64,000 nt of DNA, taken from Chryseobacterium indologenes. Lineage in GTDB: Bacteria > Bacteroidota > Bacteroidia > Flavobacteriales > Weeksellaceae. Under the pieces are notes generated by a model. That model saw nothing but the letters and a program-made list of their open reading frames with translations, made no database searches and was not told where the DNA came from. Positions 39,251 through 48,300 of the stretch are shown here, piece by piece; the first letter of the stretch is position 1; every line of letters begins with the position of its first letter. The stretch is from positions 2,914,001-2,978,000 of the forward strand of contig NZ_CP018786.1 of assembly GCF_002025665.1 (NCBI RefSeq), in the 5' to 3' direction. A program made the translations under genes and the position numbers.

Positions 39251-40522
39251 ATGAAATCAAAAAAAATATATCAGCAGCTTTACTTTCAAGTTGTTATAGC
39301 TATCATTGGCGGAGTACTTTTAGGTCAGTTTTATCCTGAAGTTGGTGAAAAAATGAAACCATTGGGTGACGGTTTTATTAAACTGGTTAAAATGATTATC
39401 GCCCCGGTTATTTTTATTACCCTTACATTGGGAATTGCCCACATGACAGACCTCACCAAAGTGGGTCGGATTGCTATAAAATCAATGATCTATTTTCTTA
39501 CATTCTCTACCCTGGCTCTTGTCATTGGGCTTATTGTAGGAAATCTATTACAGCCAGGATCAGGATTAAATATAGATCCGGCTAATCTTTCCGGTGATAT
39601 TTCCCAGTATCAACAGAAAGCCCATGAAACAACGATCACTGGATTTCTCACTAATATTATTCCTGACACTTTGTTTAGTCCTCTTGTAGGCGATAACATT
39701 CTTCAGATACTGTTGGTATCTATCTTAATGGGAGTTGCTTTGGTATTAACTAAAAGTAAAAGCCAGAAGATCATTGATTTTATCCAGGATCTATCAGCTC
39801 CCATCTTTAAAATTGTACATATGCTGATGAAGCTTGCACCTATCGGAGCTTTTGGTGCAATGGCATTTACTATCGGGAAATACGGACTTTACTCGGTTTT
39901 AAATCTGATTTTTTTAGTAGGTACTTTTTACATCACTTCTATCCTGTTCATCATTATCATATTAGGAGCAGTAGCCTGGTATAATGGATTTAATATTTTC
40001 AAGCTCATCGTTTATCTTAAAGAAGAAGTTCTTCTGGTATTAGGAACAAGTTCTTCAGAATCTGCACTGCCAGGGATTATGGAGAAGCTTGAGAAAGCAG
40101 GCTGTTCGAAAACTATTGTAGGTTTTGTTGTTCCTACCGGCTATTCTTTTAATCTTGACGGAACTAATATTTATATGACTCTTGCTTCACTTTTTATTGC
40201 CCAGGCTCTTAATATTCACCTGCCTATTGAAAAACAGCTGGCACTCCTTCTGATTGCTATGCTAAGTTCTAAAGGAGCGGCAGGGGTTACAGGAGCAGGT
40301 TTTGTCACTTTAGCAGCAACATTGGCTATTGTACCGGAAATTCCTATTGCCGGAATGACGCTGATTTTAGGAATCGATAAATTTATGAGTGAATGCAGAG
40401 CCATCACAAATGTTATTGGTAATTCTGTGGCTACTGTTGTAGTGGCTAACTGGGAGAATCAACTTGATAAAAAACAACTTCAGTTATGTCTTAATACCCC
40501 TCATAAAAACCTTACCGAATAA
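39251..40522 (+). CDS. Dicarboxylate/cation symporter (DctA-like)
   Basis: A 423-residue member of the dicarboxylate/amino-acid:cation symporter (DAACS) family. The serine-rich re-entrant loop is [16 protein letters not shown], the second is [16 protein letters not shown], and [14 protein letters not shown] follows; these line the substrate site. DctA proteins import succinate, fumarate and malate with protons or sodium. Being last in a unit with porin, MFS carrier and two-component system, it strongly suggests C4-dicarboxylate uptake. A hairpin terminator closes the operon. Confidence 0.93.
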   Translation: MKSKKIYQQLYFQVVIAIIGGVLLGQFYPEVGEKMKPLGDGFIKLVKMIIAPVIFITLTLGIAHMTDLTKVGRIAIKSMIYFLTFSTLALVIGLIVGNLLQPGSGLNIDPANLSGDISQYQQKAHETTITGFLTNIIPDTLFSPLVGDNILQILLVSILMGVALVLTKSKSQKIIDFIQDLSAPIFKIVHMLMKLAPIGAFGAMAFTIGKYGLYSVLNLIFLVGTFYITSILFIIIILGAVAWYNGFNIFKLIVYLKEEVLLVLGTSSSESALPGIMEKLEKAGCSKTIVGFVVPTGYSFNLDGTNIYMTLASLFIAQALNIHLPIEKQLALLLIAMLSSKGAAGVTGAGFVTLAATLAIVPEIPIAGMTLILGIDKFMSECRAITNVIGNSVATVVVANWENQLDKKQLQLCLNTPHKNLTE

Positions 40523-40554
40523 TAAGAGCATTTCTATATTTAACTTCATATTAG

Positions 40555-40592
40555 TAAAGCCTTGTTTTAAAATTTTTAAAACAGGGCTTTTT
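40555..40592 (+). terminator. Terminator of the dicarboxylate operon
   Basis: Arms AAAGCCtTGTTTTAAAA / TTTTAAAACAgGGCTTTT followed by T run, about 30 bases after the symporter stop. Confidence 0.75.
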
Positions 40593-40635
40593 TACAGATA
40601 TAAATCAACAATAACCACTATAAAAACCGTCATTC

Positions 40636-40694
40636 CTATCGTTAAATAACTACAACCTTAATGCCTTTGTAAGCAAATTTATTATATAGCTTTG
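40636..40694 (+). promoter_or_regulatory. Promoter of the TlpA-like gene with island operator
   Basis: CTATCGTTAAATAACTACAA (40636-40655, right half best), then 31 bases, then the perfect -7 box TAGCTTTG (40687-40694). The ATG follows 17 bases later. Confidence 0.55.
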
Positions 40695-40711
40695 CTCATA
40701 AAAGAAGTTAT

Positions 40712-41218
40712 ATGAAAAGGTGGTTTTTATTTTTCATTATTCCAATGGGAATAATATTAATTGGTTTATTATTCCTTAGGTCCAAGAACACAAATAGTTT
40801 AACCCAACAGCATAAATCACCTGATATTAAAAATAGTCCTTTCCATAAAGAATATCTTAGTAAAGGGGGAATAACTGTTGTTAATGTATGGGCAACCTGG
40901 TGTCAGCCATGTGTAGAGGAAATCCCCGCCTTTCAAAAAATAGCAACCGAAAATAATCATATCAAATTTGTTTTCTTATCGCTGGATGAAGATCAGAAAA
41001 AATTAGAAATGTTTCTTACAAAACACCCTATTAATGATATAACGTTTAAAAACAAAGATTATATAGAGACAATCAAAACATTTCTTGGCGGAAATGGCGT
41101 CATGGGATATAGCGTTATACCACAGACTTTTATTATAAAAGATGGCAAAGTTGTAGACAAAAGCATGGGAGGTATTGACTATCAGAATTTTACAGACAAG
41201 TTAAAATCATTCTACTAG
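40712..41218 (+). CDS. Membrane-anchored TlpA/ResA-like thioredoxin
   Basis: A 168-residue protein. One N-terminal membrane segment (about residues 4-23) anchors it with the thioredoxin domain outside. The active site is VNVWATWCQPCVEEIPAF, with Cys64 and Cys67, and the cis-Pro is in YSVIPQTFII. Such proteins reduce or shuffle disulfides in secreted proteins, or help cytochrome c assembly. It precedes the M43 protease by 76 bases without a terminator, so it may assist folding of that Cys-containing enzyme. It has the island operator promoter. Confidence 0.87.
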   Translation: MKRWFLFFIIPMGIILIGLLFLRSKNTNSLTQQHKSPDIKNSPFHKEYLSKGGITVVNVWATWCQPCVEEIPAFQKIATENNHIKFVFLSLDEDQKKLEMFLTKHPINDITFKNKDYIETIKTFLGGNGVMGYSVIPQTFIIKDGKVVDKSMGGIDYQNFTDKLKSFY

Positions 41219-41294
41219 ATCCAATTAAATAGGTTGATTAAACCCCAAATAATTGGATTATTCAAATAATTTATTAACATAAAAATCCAAAATT

Positions 41295-43433
41295 ATGAAA
41301 TTTAAATCATTACTATTTATGTCCCTATTTCCAATAATAGGTTTTGCACAGCAAAATAGGCCTCATGAGTGTAAAGCAGATGAAATGATGAAAAAACATT
41401 TTGAACTGCATCCTGAATCAAAGGCTGAATATGAAAATTTTGAGAAATACACCAAAGATTTCATAAAAAAAATGAAATCAAACAAAAATTCATTGAATAA
41501 TACAATCAATAATCCAACCTACATTATCCCTGTGGTTTTTCATGTGTATGGAGAATCTCAGAGTAATGTAAAAGTAAATTATCAAAAAGTAGTTGACTTA
41601 CTGGAACAAATTAACTTAAATTTCAATGGAATCAATACTGATTCAAACACTGTAGATCCTGACTTCCAATCTATCAGAGGAGCGTTAAGCATTGAATTTC
41701 GATTAGCTAAAATTGATCCAACCGGAAAAGCAACAAGTGGAGTGGTATTTCATCCTTTCAAAGGTGGATACGGCAACGGTGGCGGATATGATACAGAAAT
41801 TGGCACAGATGCCTGGGATAATTCAAAGTATATGAATGTGTATATCCAAAATGACCTGTATGCTAATAAGGATTTATATCAATCAGGAGTGGCCTGGTAT
41901 CCGGATTCATACATGACTTCAGTAAATACAGCCAGAGTTGTTTATAATGGACGTTATATATTTAATGCTGCAGGAACAGTGGCTTCAAACGAGTTTTCTG
42001 ATACATTCACTCACGAATTTGGACATTGGCTAAATCTTCAGCACACGTTCAATGTTCTGTGTTCAACTGCCAACCCTGGTAATGATGGTGACGGAGTGGC
42101 TGACACCCCTGTAGAAAATATGTCTTCCGGACTAGGATGTACAGTGGGCAATAATTGTCTAGGACAAAAAGTGAACGTAGAAAACTATATGGGATACAAC
42201 GGTTCTTCCGGTTGTTATAAAATGTTTACTAATGGACAGGTTGACAGGATGATAGCTGCATTAAACCATGCTTCAAGAATAAATTTATGGCAGCCTGCCA
42301 ACTTAGCTGCAACCGGAGTTGCTAATACTCCACCAAGGCTAACCCTTAGCAACAGTACATTTACAGAGAACTTAGACAATAACGGAGCTGTATCATTAGA
42401 TGGAACAGTAGCCTCTGCTCCTACATCAACAATTACATTAAATTCAGCAACATTTGCCGTACCAAATGGAACAACTCTTACTGCAGGAACACATTTCACT
42501 TCTTCATTACCCGCAGGATTAACAGCAGCTATAGTAGTTACAAGCCCTACTACTGCTACACTTACCATAAATGGTGCGGCAACCAGTCACCCTAAAAGCC
42601 AGGTCCTGAATTCATCAATTACATTCCTGAATCCGGCTATAACAGGAGGCACAACTTCACTAGGATCAACAACAGCTTTAGCATTAACTTTTTCTTATAA
42701 AGATCCTTATAAAATAGTTACAGGGACTCCTCTGGAAAGCTATGCCAACCCAACAGCAACAACCGTAACAACCAACTCCGGAGCACCTTGGAAATATTTT
42801 ATCATTAACCCGGAACTTAGTGATGATGCAGGATATGGCGCCTGGTATTATGCTGCAAATCAATTAAAACTGGAAACCTATTGGAAAGGATTAGTATGTG
42901 AAACAGGAACAAGAAATATCAGTTTAATTCCAGCCTGTACCACCATAACTAATGCAAATAATATAGGCTATCCTATTAGTACTCCCGGACAACTGGATGT
43001 CTACACTCCTACATATACTACCTGGTCTGGCCAAACCGCTTATGTTGGTTTTAGAAACCAATTCGATGGCTACAACATTAACGGTTATTTCAAATTGATT
43101 GTGGGGGCAAATGGTTCAAATTATTCTGTAACTGAATTTGGATATAATACACAACCATATGGCAGTATTACAACACCTTGTGCATTATCTACTGTAGATG
43201 TTGATACAACAAACTCAGAAATTTCCATTTATCCAAATCCGGCTTCTGATGTATTGAATATTAAAACAAAAGGGAAAATTAAATCAATTGCTGTTTATGA
43301 TATGTCTGGAAGAAAAATGAATGCTAAAGTTATTGGTGATAAGGTGGATGTTAAACACTTCCTAAGCGGAACTTATTTAATTGATATTGAAACCACTTTA
43401 GGAAAATCTTCCCAAAAATTCATTAAAAAATAA
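41295..43433 (+). CDS. Secreted M43 (cytophagalysin/pappalysin) metalloprotease with T9SS tail
   Basis: A 712-residue protease. Signal peptide 1-18; propeptide to about residue 70; catalytic domain about 70-340 with YIIPVVFHVYGE, the extended zinc motif HEFGHWLNLQH (His240) and the Met-turn VENYMGYNG. Then come beta-rich modules (about 345-630). The last 75 residues (SIYPNPASDVLNIK through SSQKFIKK) are a T9SS type A sorting domain, so it is exported and probably surface-bound or released. No operator of its own is seen; it can be read from the promoter at 40636. A hairpin terminator follows. Confidence 0.93.
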   Translation: MKFKSLLFMSLFPIIGFAQQNRPHECKADEMMKKHFELHPESKAEYENFEKYTKDFIKKMKSNKNSLNNTINNPTYIIPVVFHVYGESQSNVKVNYQKVVDLLEQINLNFNGINTDSNTVDPDFQSIRGALSIEFRLAKIDPTGKATSGVVFHPFKGGYGNGGGYDTEIGTDAWDNSKYMNVYIQNDLYANKDLYQSGVAWYPDSYMTSVNTARVVYNGRYIFNAAGTVASNEFSDTFTHEFGHWLNLQHTFNVLCSTANPGNDGDGVADTPVENMSSGLGCTVGNNCLGQKVNVENYMGYNGSSGCYKMFTNGQVDRMIAALNHASRINLWQPANLAATGVANTPPRLTLSNSTFTENLDNNGAVSLDGTVASAPTSTITLNSATFAVPNGTTLTAGTHFTSSLPAGLTAAIVVTSPTTATLTINGAATSHPKSQVLNSSITFLNPAITGGTTSLGSTTALALTFSYKDPYKIVTGTPLESYANPTATTVTTNSGAPWKYFIINPELSDDAGYGAWYYAANQLKLETYWKGLVCETGTRNISLIPACTTITNANNIGYPISTPGQLDVYTPTYTTWSGQTAYVGFRNQFDGYNINGYFKLIVGANGSNYSVTEFGYNTQPYGSITTPCALSTVDVDTTNSEISIYPNPASDVLNIKTKGKIKSIAVYDMSGRKMNAKVIGDKVDVKHFLSGTYLIDIETTLGKSSQKFIKK

Positions 43434-43546
43434 GATCAAACACTGTATCAATAAAACATGATATCTAATAAAGGGGGCTGAATATAACTTCGTTTAACAT
43501 TCATATTTTTTAATTTCCTGTATTTTATGAGATGGTACAGGATCAG

Positions 43547-43573
43547 GATGGGCTCATTGAGCCCATCTTTTTT
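43547..43573 (+). terminator. Terminator of the M43 protease gene
   Basis: Arms GATGGGCTC / GAGCCCATC around ATT with a T run. Near-copies recur at 43849-43877, 44226-44256 and 53970-53998 without a gene in front. Confidence 0.85.
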
Positions 43574-43621
43574 ATATAACATCCTTAAAAATATGTTATA
43601 TGACAATTTATAGCTTCATTG

Positions 43622-43877
43622 GTATAGTCTAATGTTTACAACATATACTTCTTATTACTTAAGCTATTTCAATAAGTTTGTCATTATTAAACTGTTTATT
43701 TCATCTTTTAAATTTCGCTCATTTAAATTTAAAAGTATAATATAAGTCAATTACATAATCCTTTAATAAAAAGATATCATTTTTAAACATAAATTCGTCA
43801 AACATTCATATTTTAACTTTCTGTATTTTTGAGATGGTACAGGATTAAGATGGGCTCAATGAGCTCATCTTTTTTAT
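43622..43877 (+). ncRNA. Gene-less cassette 1: operator, promoter, short transcript, terminator
   Basis: Operator GTATAGTCTAATGTTTACAA (43622-43641), 31 bases, perfect -7 box TAAGTTTG (43673-43680), then about 190 bases without a credible ORF, ending in the hairpin GATGGGCTC/GAGCTCATC (43849-43877). The predicted product is a small RNA from about 43685 to 43877. The transcribed part is partly shared with cassette 2 (AAATTTAAAAGTAT and neighbours). It may instead be a cassette whose gene was deleted. Confidence 0.4.
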
Positions 43878-43924
43878 ATAACATTCTAAAAAAAGATCTT
43901 ATATGACAATTTATTACTTCATTG

Positions 43925-44256
43925 ATATAGTTGAATATCTACAACCTATACTTCTTATTACTTAAGCTATTTTAATAAGTTTGTCTTATTAAGTTGTTTA
44001 TGTATACTTTACTAGTAATATTTTAAATAAGTAAAAGATAGGGGACATCTTTTGAGAACCAACTATATCCACATCTTCAATTTCCGATTTTTAGTACTAT
44101 TGACATTATTCATAATATTAAATTTCACCCTTTTTTAATTTAAAAGTATTACATAAATCGGATATAAAGTCCAGTAACTTTTTTAAGGATATAGTACGTA
44201 TTATTAGTATTTAAGTGTACAATGGAAGATGGGCAATATGCTCATCTTTCTTTTTT
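43925..44256 (+). ncRNA. Gene-less cassette 2: operator, promoter, short transcript, terminator
   Basis: Operator ATATAGTTGAATATCTACAA (43925-43944), 31 bases, -7 box TAAGTTTG (43976-43983), then a region without ORF and a hairpin GATGGGC/GCTCATC with T run (44226-44256). The predicted transcript is about 270 bases. Compared with cassette 1, about 110 bases are inserted at 44004-44110 while the flanking parts are similar. A small RNA and a decayed cassette are both possible. Confidence 0.4.
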
Positions 44257-44355
44257 ATACCACAGCCTTCTTTATAAATCTATTAAGATCAACAAAGGAT
44301 ATTACTTGTTTTTATCATTAAAAAGGCAGGATTTCATTGATTAATATTTTCATAA

Positions 44356-44413
44356 GTGTAGTATAATGCCTACGATTCTGATTCTCTGTTATAGAAAAGC
44401 ATTAATATTTTTG
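44356..44413 (+). promoter_or_regulatory. Promoter of the propeptide-only lipoprotein with island operator
   Basis: GTGTAGTATAATGCCTACGA (44356-44375), exactly 30 bases, then TATTTTTG (44406-44413). It lies inside a longer open frame and so fixes the gene start at ATG 44432, about 15 bases past the predicted transcription start. Confidence 0.6.
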
Positions 44414-44431
44414 TCACACATTGAAGAATTA

Positions 44432-44902
44432 ATGAAATCCATATTTACTCTGGTCGTTGTGGCAGCCCTTAATCTGGCATGTACCCATACTGAACCAAAA
44501 ATATTTACCAATAAGAACTCCTCTACTATTTATCATAAAGTTTACCAAATTTCGGAATTGGCTGCTGTTCCAGACTTTGCTGCACCAATTAAAGAATCGT
44601 GGGAAATTCGGAAATTCACATTGATCAAGGATGACTGTAAAAAATTAAATTTTGAACTAAAAGGTACATCCTCAAGCTTTTGGAAGGAAGACAATACCCT
44701 GACTGGTTTTGTGATGACTGATATAAAAACAAAAGAAAAAGCAGTGATGACAATAGAAGAAAACGGATATGAACTGATTTATACAGATCATTGCAAAATC
44801 TTCAAATTACAAGGTAAAACTGACATCAATAATAAAATATTGACCGATCCGGTGAGTATTCTCAAGAATAAACTTCTAACCTATGCAAGAAACAGGAGAT
44901 AA
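44432..44902 (+). CDS. Lipoprotein matching only the N-terminal domain of the metzincin lipoproteins
   Basis: 156 residues from ATG 44432; the frame from 44366 includes the promoter and is rejected. Lipobox LNLAC. The body (YQISELAAVPDFAAPIKESW, then EIRKFTLIKDD and GYELIYTDHCKIFKLQGK) aligns with residues about 35-160 of the proteases at 50767 and 52272 (YKISELPLIPDFAKPIEKEG, EVRKFTLIKND). It stops where those continue into their catalytic part. It is either a truncated relative with its own promoter or a stand-alone domain that could act as an inhibitor in trans. Confidence 0.7.
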   Translation: MKSIFTLVVVAALNLACTHTEPKIFTNKNSSTIYHKVYQISELAAVPDFAAPIKESWEIRKFTLIKDDCKKLNFELKGTSSSFWKEDNTLTGFVMTDIKTKEKAVMTIEENGYELIYTDHCKIFKLQGKTDINNKILTDPVSILKNKLLTYARNRR

Positions 44903-44996
44903 TACACTTTACCCAACAATGAGATTTCTAAATCGATTTTACATGATACCCATGTCATAAAAAACAGAAAAAATAACACTAACAATATTTTCACAA

Positions 44997-45055
44997 TCGT
45001 AGTTCAACAACTACACTTTAAATTCTTTGTTACACCTATTACATTCTTAATTTCA
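44997..45055 (+). promoter_or_regulatory. Island operator and -7 box before a gene relic
   Basis: TCGTAGTTCAACAACTACAC (44997-45016), 31 bases, then TAATTTCA (45048-45055, a weak -7 box). It may also serve the adhesin gene at 45352, for which no nearer promoter is obvious. Confidence 0.5.
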
Positions 45056-45280
45056 TCACTAAAAAAGAATTAATATGTGAAAATTATTATGCTGGGTTGC
45101 ATTTAAAACCCATTATTCGCTACATCGGATATTTAAACCTTCAAACTGCCATTCAATCAGTAATGGACATGTATGAATAGATCAATATCAACTTATTCAT
45201 CTTAAAAAAGAATGAGATATCTAGATTTCCAAATCCGTCCAATGTAAAAAAAGGATGAGCAAAACCACTCACTACTCAAA
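45056..45280 (+). pseudogene. Relic of a metzincin-lipoprotein cassette
   Basis: The bases CACTAAAAAAGAATTAATATG followed by TGAAAATTATTATG (to about 45090) match the leader and start of the protease genes at 50767 and 52272 (ATTAAAGAATTATATT, then ATGAAAAAGATTATG), but a TGA stop comes straight after the ATG. Near 45245-45262 the sequence AATGTAAAAAAGGATGAGCA matches the terminator after those genes (CATTGTAAAAAGGATGAGCA). Only the two ends of the old cassette remain; the coding part is lost. Confidence 0.45.
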
Positions 45281-45351
45281 GAAACTTATCAAGATCATCA
45301 TCTATTTTACCAATAAAGTTATAAGTCATAAAACATAATAAAAACAATAAT

Positions 45352-48300
45352 ATGAGAGAAAATTTACTTTTAGCGTTATTTTTAGCTTTCCTGGGAAACT
45401 TTGTTTTGGCTCAAAATAAAGGAAGGGTAGAGATTGCGGCTAAACCTAAGGCTGCATCTTTGAGAGCTGGTGCTTTTATAGATGTAAATGCACCAGGCTA
45501 TCCAGAGTCGAACTATCCAATAAATCAGCTGATCAGTGATGTTCTTATATCAGGAGGCACCACTTGTATCAGTTCAAATGTAAGCAATGTAACTGTTTCC
45601 CCAAACTTACCGGCCACTGATCCGAACCGAAGCTGGGGATATTTCAATAAATCAAGTACAAACTTTCCTTTCACTAAAGGAATTGTACTTTCAACAGGAT
45701 ATGCAAATAAAGCAGGGAATACTTTCCAGCCTAATTTAAGTGATGACCTTGGAACCGGAGGAGACGCAGATTTATCTGCTGCTATAGGAACCAACAACTT
45801 AACCAATGCCACTTCTATAGAATTTGACTTTGTGGCTGCTTCTACTGAAATTACTTTCAGATATTTATTTGCTTCTAAAGAATATCAGGGCAACTATCCT
45901 TGTTCCTATACTGATGGCTTTGCCTTACTCTTAAAAAAAGTATCTGATCCTACTTATACCAATCTTGCTGTACTTCCAGGAGGAGCAGGGCCTGTAAGTG
46001 TAACCAATATTCACCCTCAATATCCAAACTGCGGACCTCAAAATGAAGTATATTATGGGGGTACCAATACTGCTCAGATTGAGACTAATTTTAACGGACG
46101 TACTATTCCACTTACTGCAAAAGCAACAGTAATTCCTGGAGAAACCTATCATTTTAAAATTGTACTTGCAGATTATAATGATACCGCATATGATTCAGCA
46201 GTATTTCTTGAGGCAGGATCATTCGATATCGGGGTGAAAATGATGGATCCGGCAAATGTACAGCTTCCAGGAACTGTCAATATGTGTGATAATACGCCGC
46301 AAACGTTTACTGCTTCTGTTCAAGGATCTAATATAACCTATCAGTGGTATCAGGGAGCCAATGCTATTCCCGGAGCGACGAACGCAAGCTATACAGCAAC
46401 ACAGCCAGGTGTATATACTGTTAAGGTTTTTATTCAGGGAAACAACTGCCCCGGAGAGGCTACTATTACTGTAATAGGCGGAACTTCGCCTGTCGTCCAG
46501 AACGCAAGCTTAAGTGAATGTTCCAGCTCCACAACAGCTAATTTCGATTTAACATCCGCACAAACTTTAATAAGTACTACTCCGGGAACTGTGTTTTCAT
46601 ATTATACGACTTTGGCAGACGCCAATGCAGGAAATACCAATACCATTGCCAATCCTGCAGCTTATCTTTCCGGAAATGCAACCATTTATGTCCGTGTCAG
46701 CTCAGGAGCATGTTTCAAAGTGGCTCAATTGCAGCTTACAGTAACACAGACTGTAAATCCTGTTATCACTCCTTCATCAGCTACCATTTGTTATGGTGGC
46801 AGCGTGACTCTTACCTCAAACCAAACTACTGGAAATATATGGTCTACAGGGGCAACAACACAATCTATTACCGTAACTTCTCCGGGAACCTATACCCTAT
46901 CCAACAGCAATGGATCATGTACAAGTACTTCTACTTCTGTTACCATCAATGCTGAAAGCAATCCTGATGTACAGATTACAGGAAACCTGATTCTTTGTGA
47001 ATCTTCAGCAACTACTTTAACAGCCACTTCTACAGGAACCGGAAATACTTTTTCCTGGTCAAACGGGGTAAACGGATCTACCAATACCGTTACGGCAGGA
47101 GGTGTGTATACAGTGACTGTTACTACGCCTTCAGGTTGCCAATATCAAAAATCCGTGACCGTAACTCAAGGTGTGGTTCCGGTAGTTCAGAACGCAACCT
47201 TAAGCGAATGTTCCAGCTCCACAACAGCTAATTTCGATTTAACATCCGCACAAACTTTAATAAGTACTACTCCGGGAACTGTGTTTTCATATTATACGAC
47301 TTTGGCAGACGCCAATGCAGGAAATACCAATACCATTGCCAATCCTGCAGCTTATCTTTCCGGAAATGCAATCATTTATGTCCGTGTCAGCTCAGGAGCA
47401 TGTTTCAAAGTGGCTCAATTGCAGCTTACAGTAACACAGACTGTAAATCCTGTTATCACTCCTTCATCAGCTACCATTTGTTATGGTGGCAGCGTGACTC
47501 TTACCTCAAACCAAACTACTGGAAATATATGGTCTACAGGGGCAACAACACAATCTATTACCGTAACTTCTCCGGGAACCTATACCCTATCCAACAGCAA
47601 TGGATCATGTACAAGTACTTCTACTTCTGTTACCATCAATGCTGAAAGCAATCCTGATGTACAGATTACAGGAAACCTGATTCTTTGTGAATCTTCAGCA
47701 ACTACTTTAACAGCCACTTCTACAGGAACCGGAAATACTTTTTCCTGGTCAAACGGGGTAAACGGATCTACCAATACCGTTACGGCAGGAGGTGTGTATA
47801 CAGTGACTGTTACTACGCCTTCAGGTTGCCAATATCAAAAATCCGTGACCGTAACTCAAGGTGTGGTTCCGGTAGTTCAGAACGCAACCTTAAGCGAATG
47901 TTCCAGCTCCACAACAGCTAATTTCGATTTAACATCCGCACAAACTTTAATAAGTACTACTCCCGGAACTGTGTTTTCATATTATACGACTTTGGCAGAC
48001 GCCAATGCAGGAAATACCAATACCATTGCCAATCCTGCAGCTTATCTTTCCGGAAATGCAACCATTTATGTCCGTGTCAGCTCAGGAGCATGTTTCAAAG
48101 TGGCTCAATTGCAGCTTGCAGTAACACAGACTGTAACTCCTGTTATTACTCCTTCGTCAGCTACCATTTGTTATGGTGGGAGCGTGACTCTTACCTCAAA
48201 CCAAACTACTGGAAATATATGGTCTACAGGGGCAACAACACAATCTATTACCGTGACCTCTCCGGGAACCTATACCCTATCCAACAGCAATGGATCATGT

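Larger units (their letters stand above)
43490..44003. repeat. About 303-bp tandem duplication of a terminator-promoter segment
   Basis: The stretch from about 43490 to 43700 (terminator, TATAGT operator and -7 box TAAGTTTG) recurs at about 43793-44003 with a period of 302-303 bases. Matching blocks include GAGATGGTACAGGAT (43529 and 43831) and the -7 region CTTCTTATTACTTAAGCTAT. The copies differ at scattered sites, so the duplication is not brand new. Confidence 0.7.

Noticed and set aside
43529..43580. Fifteen-codon frame starting at ATG in GAGATGGTACAGG
   Set aside because: It runs through the terminator hairpin, and in the duplicated copy at 43831 it stops after four codons, so it is not conserved.
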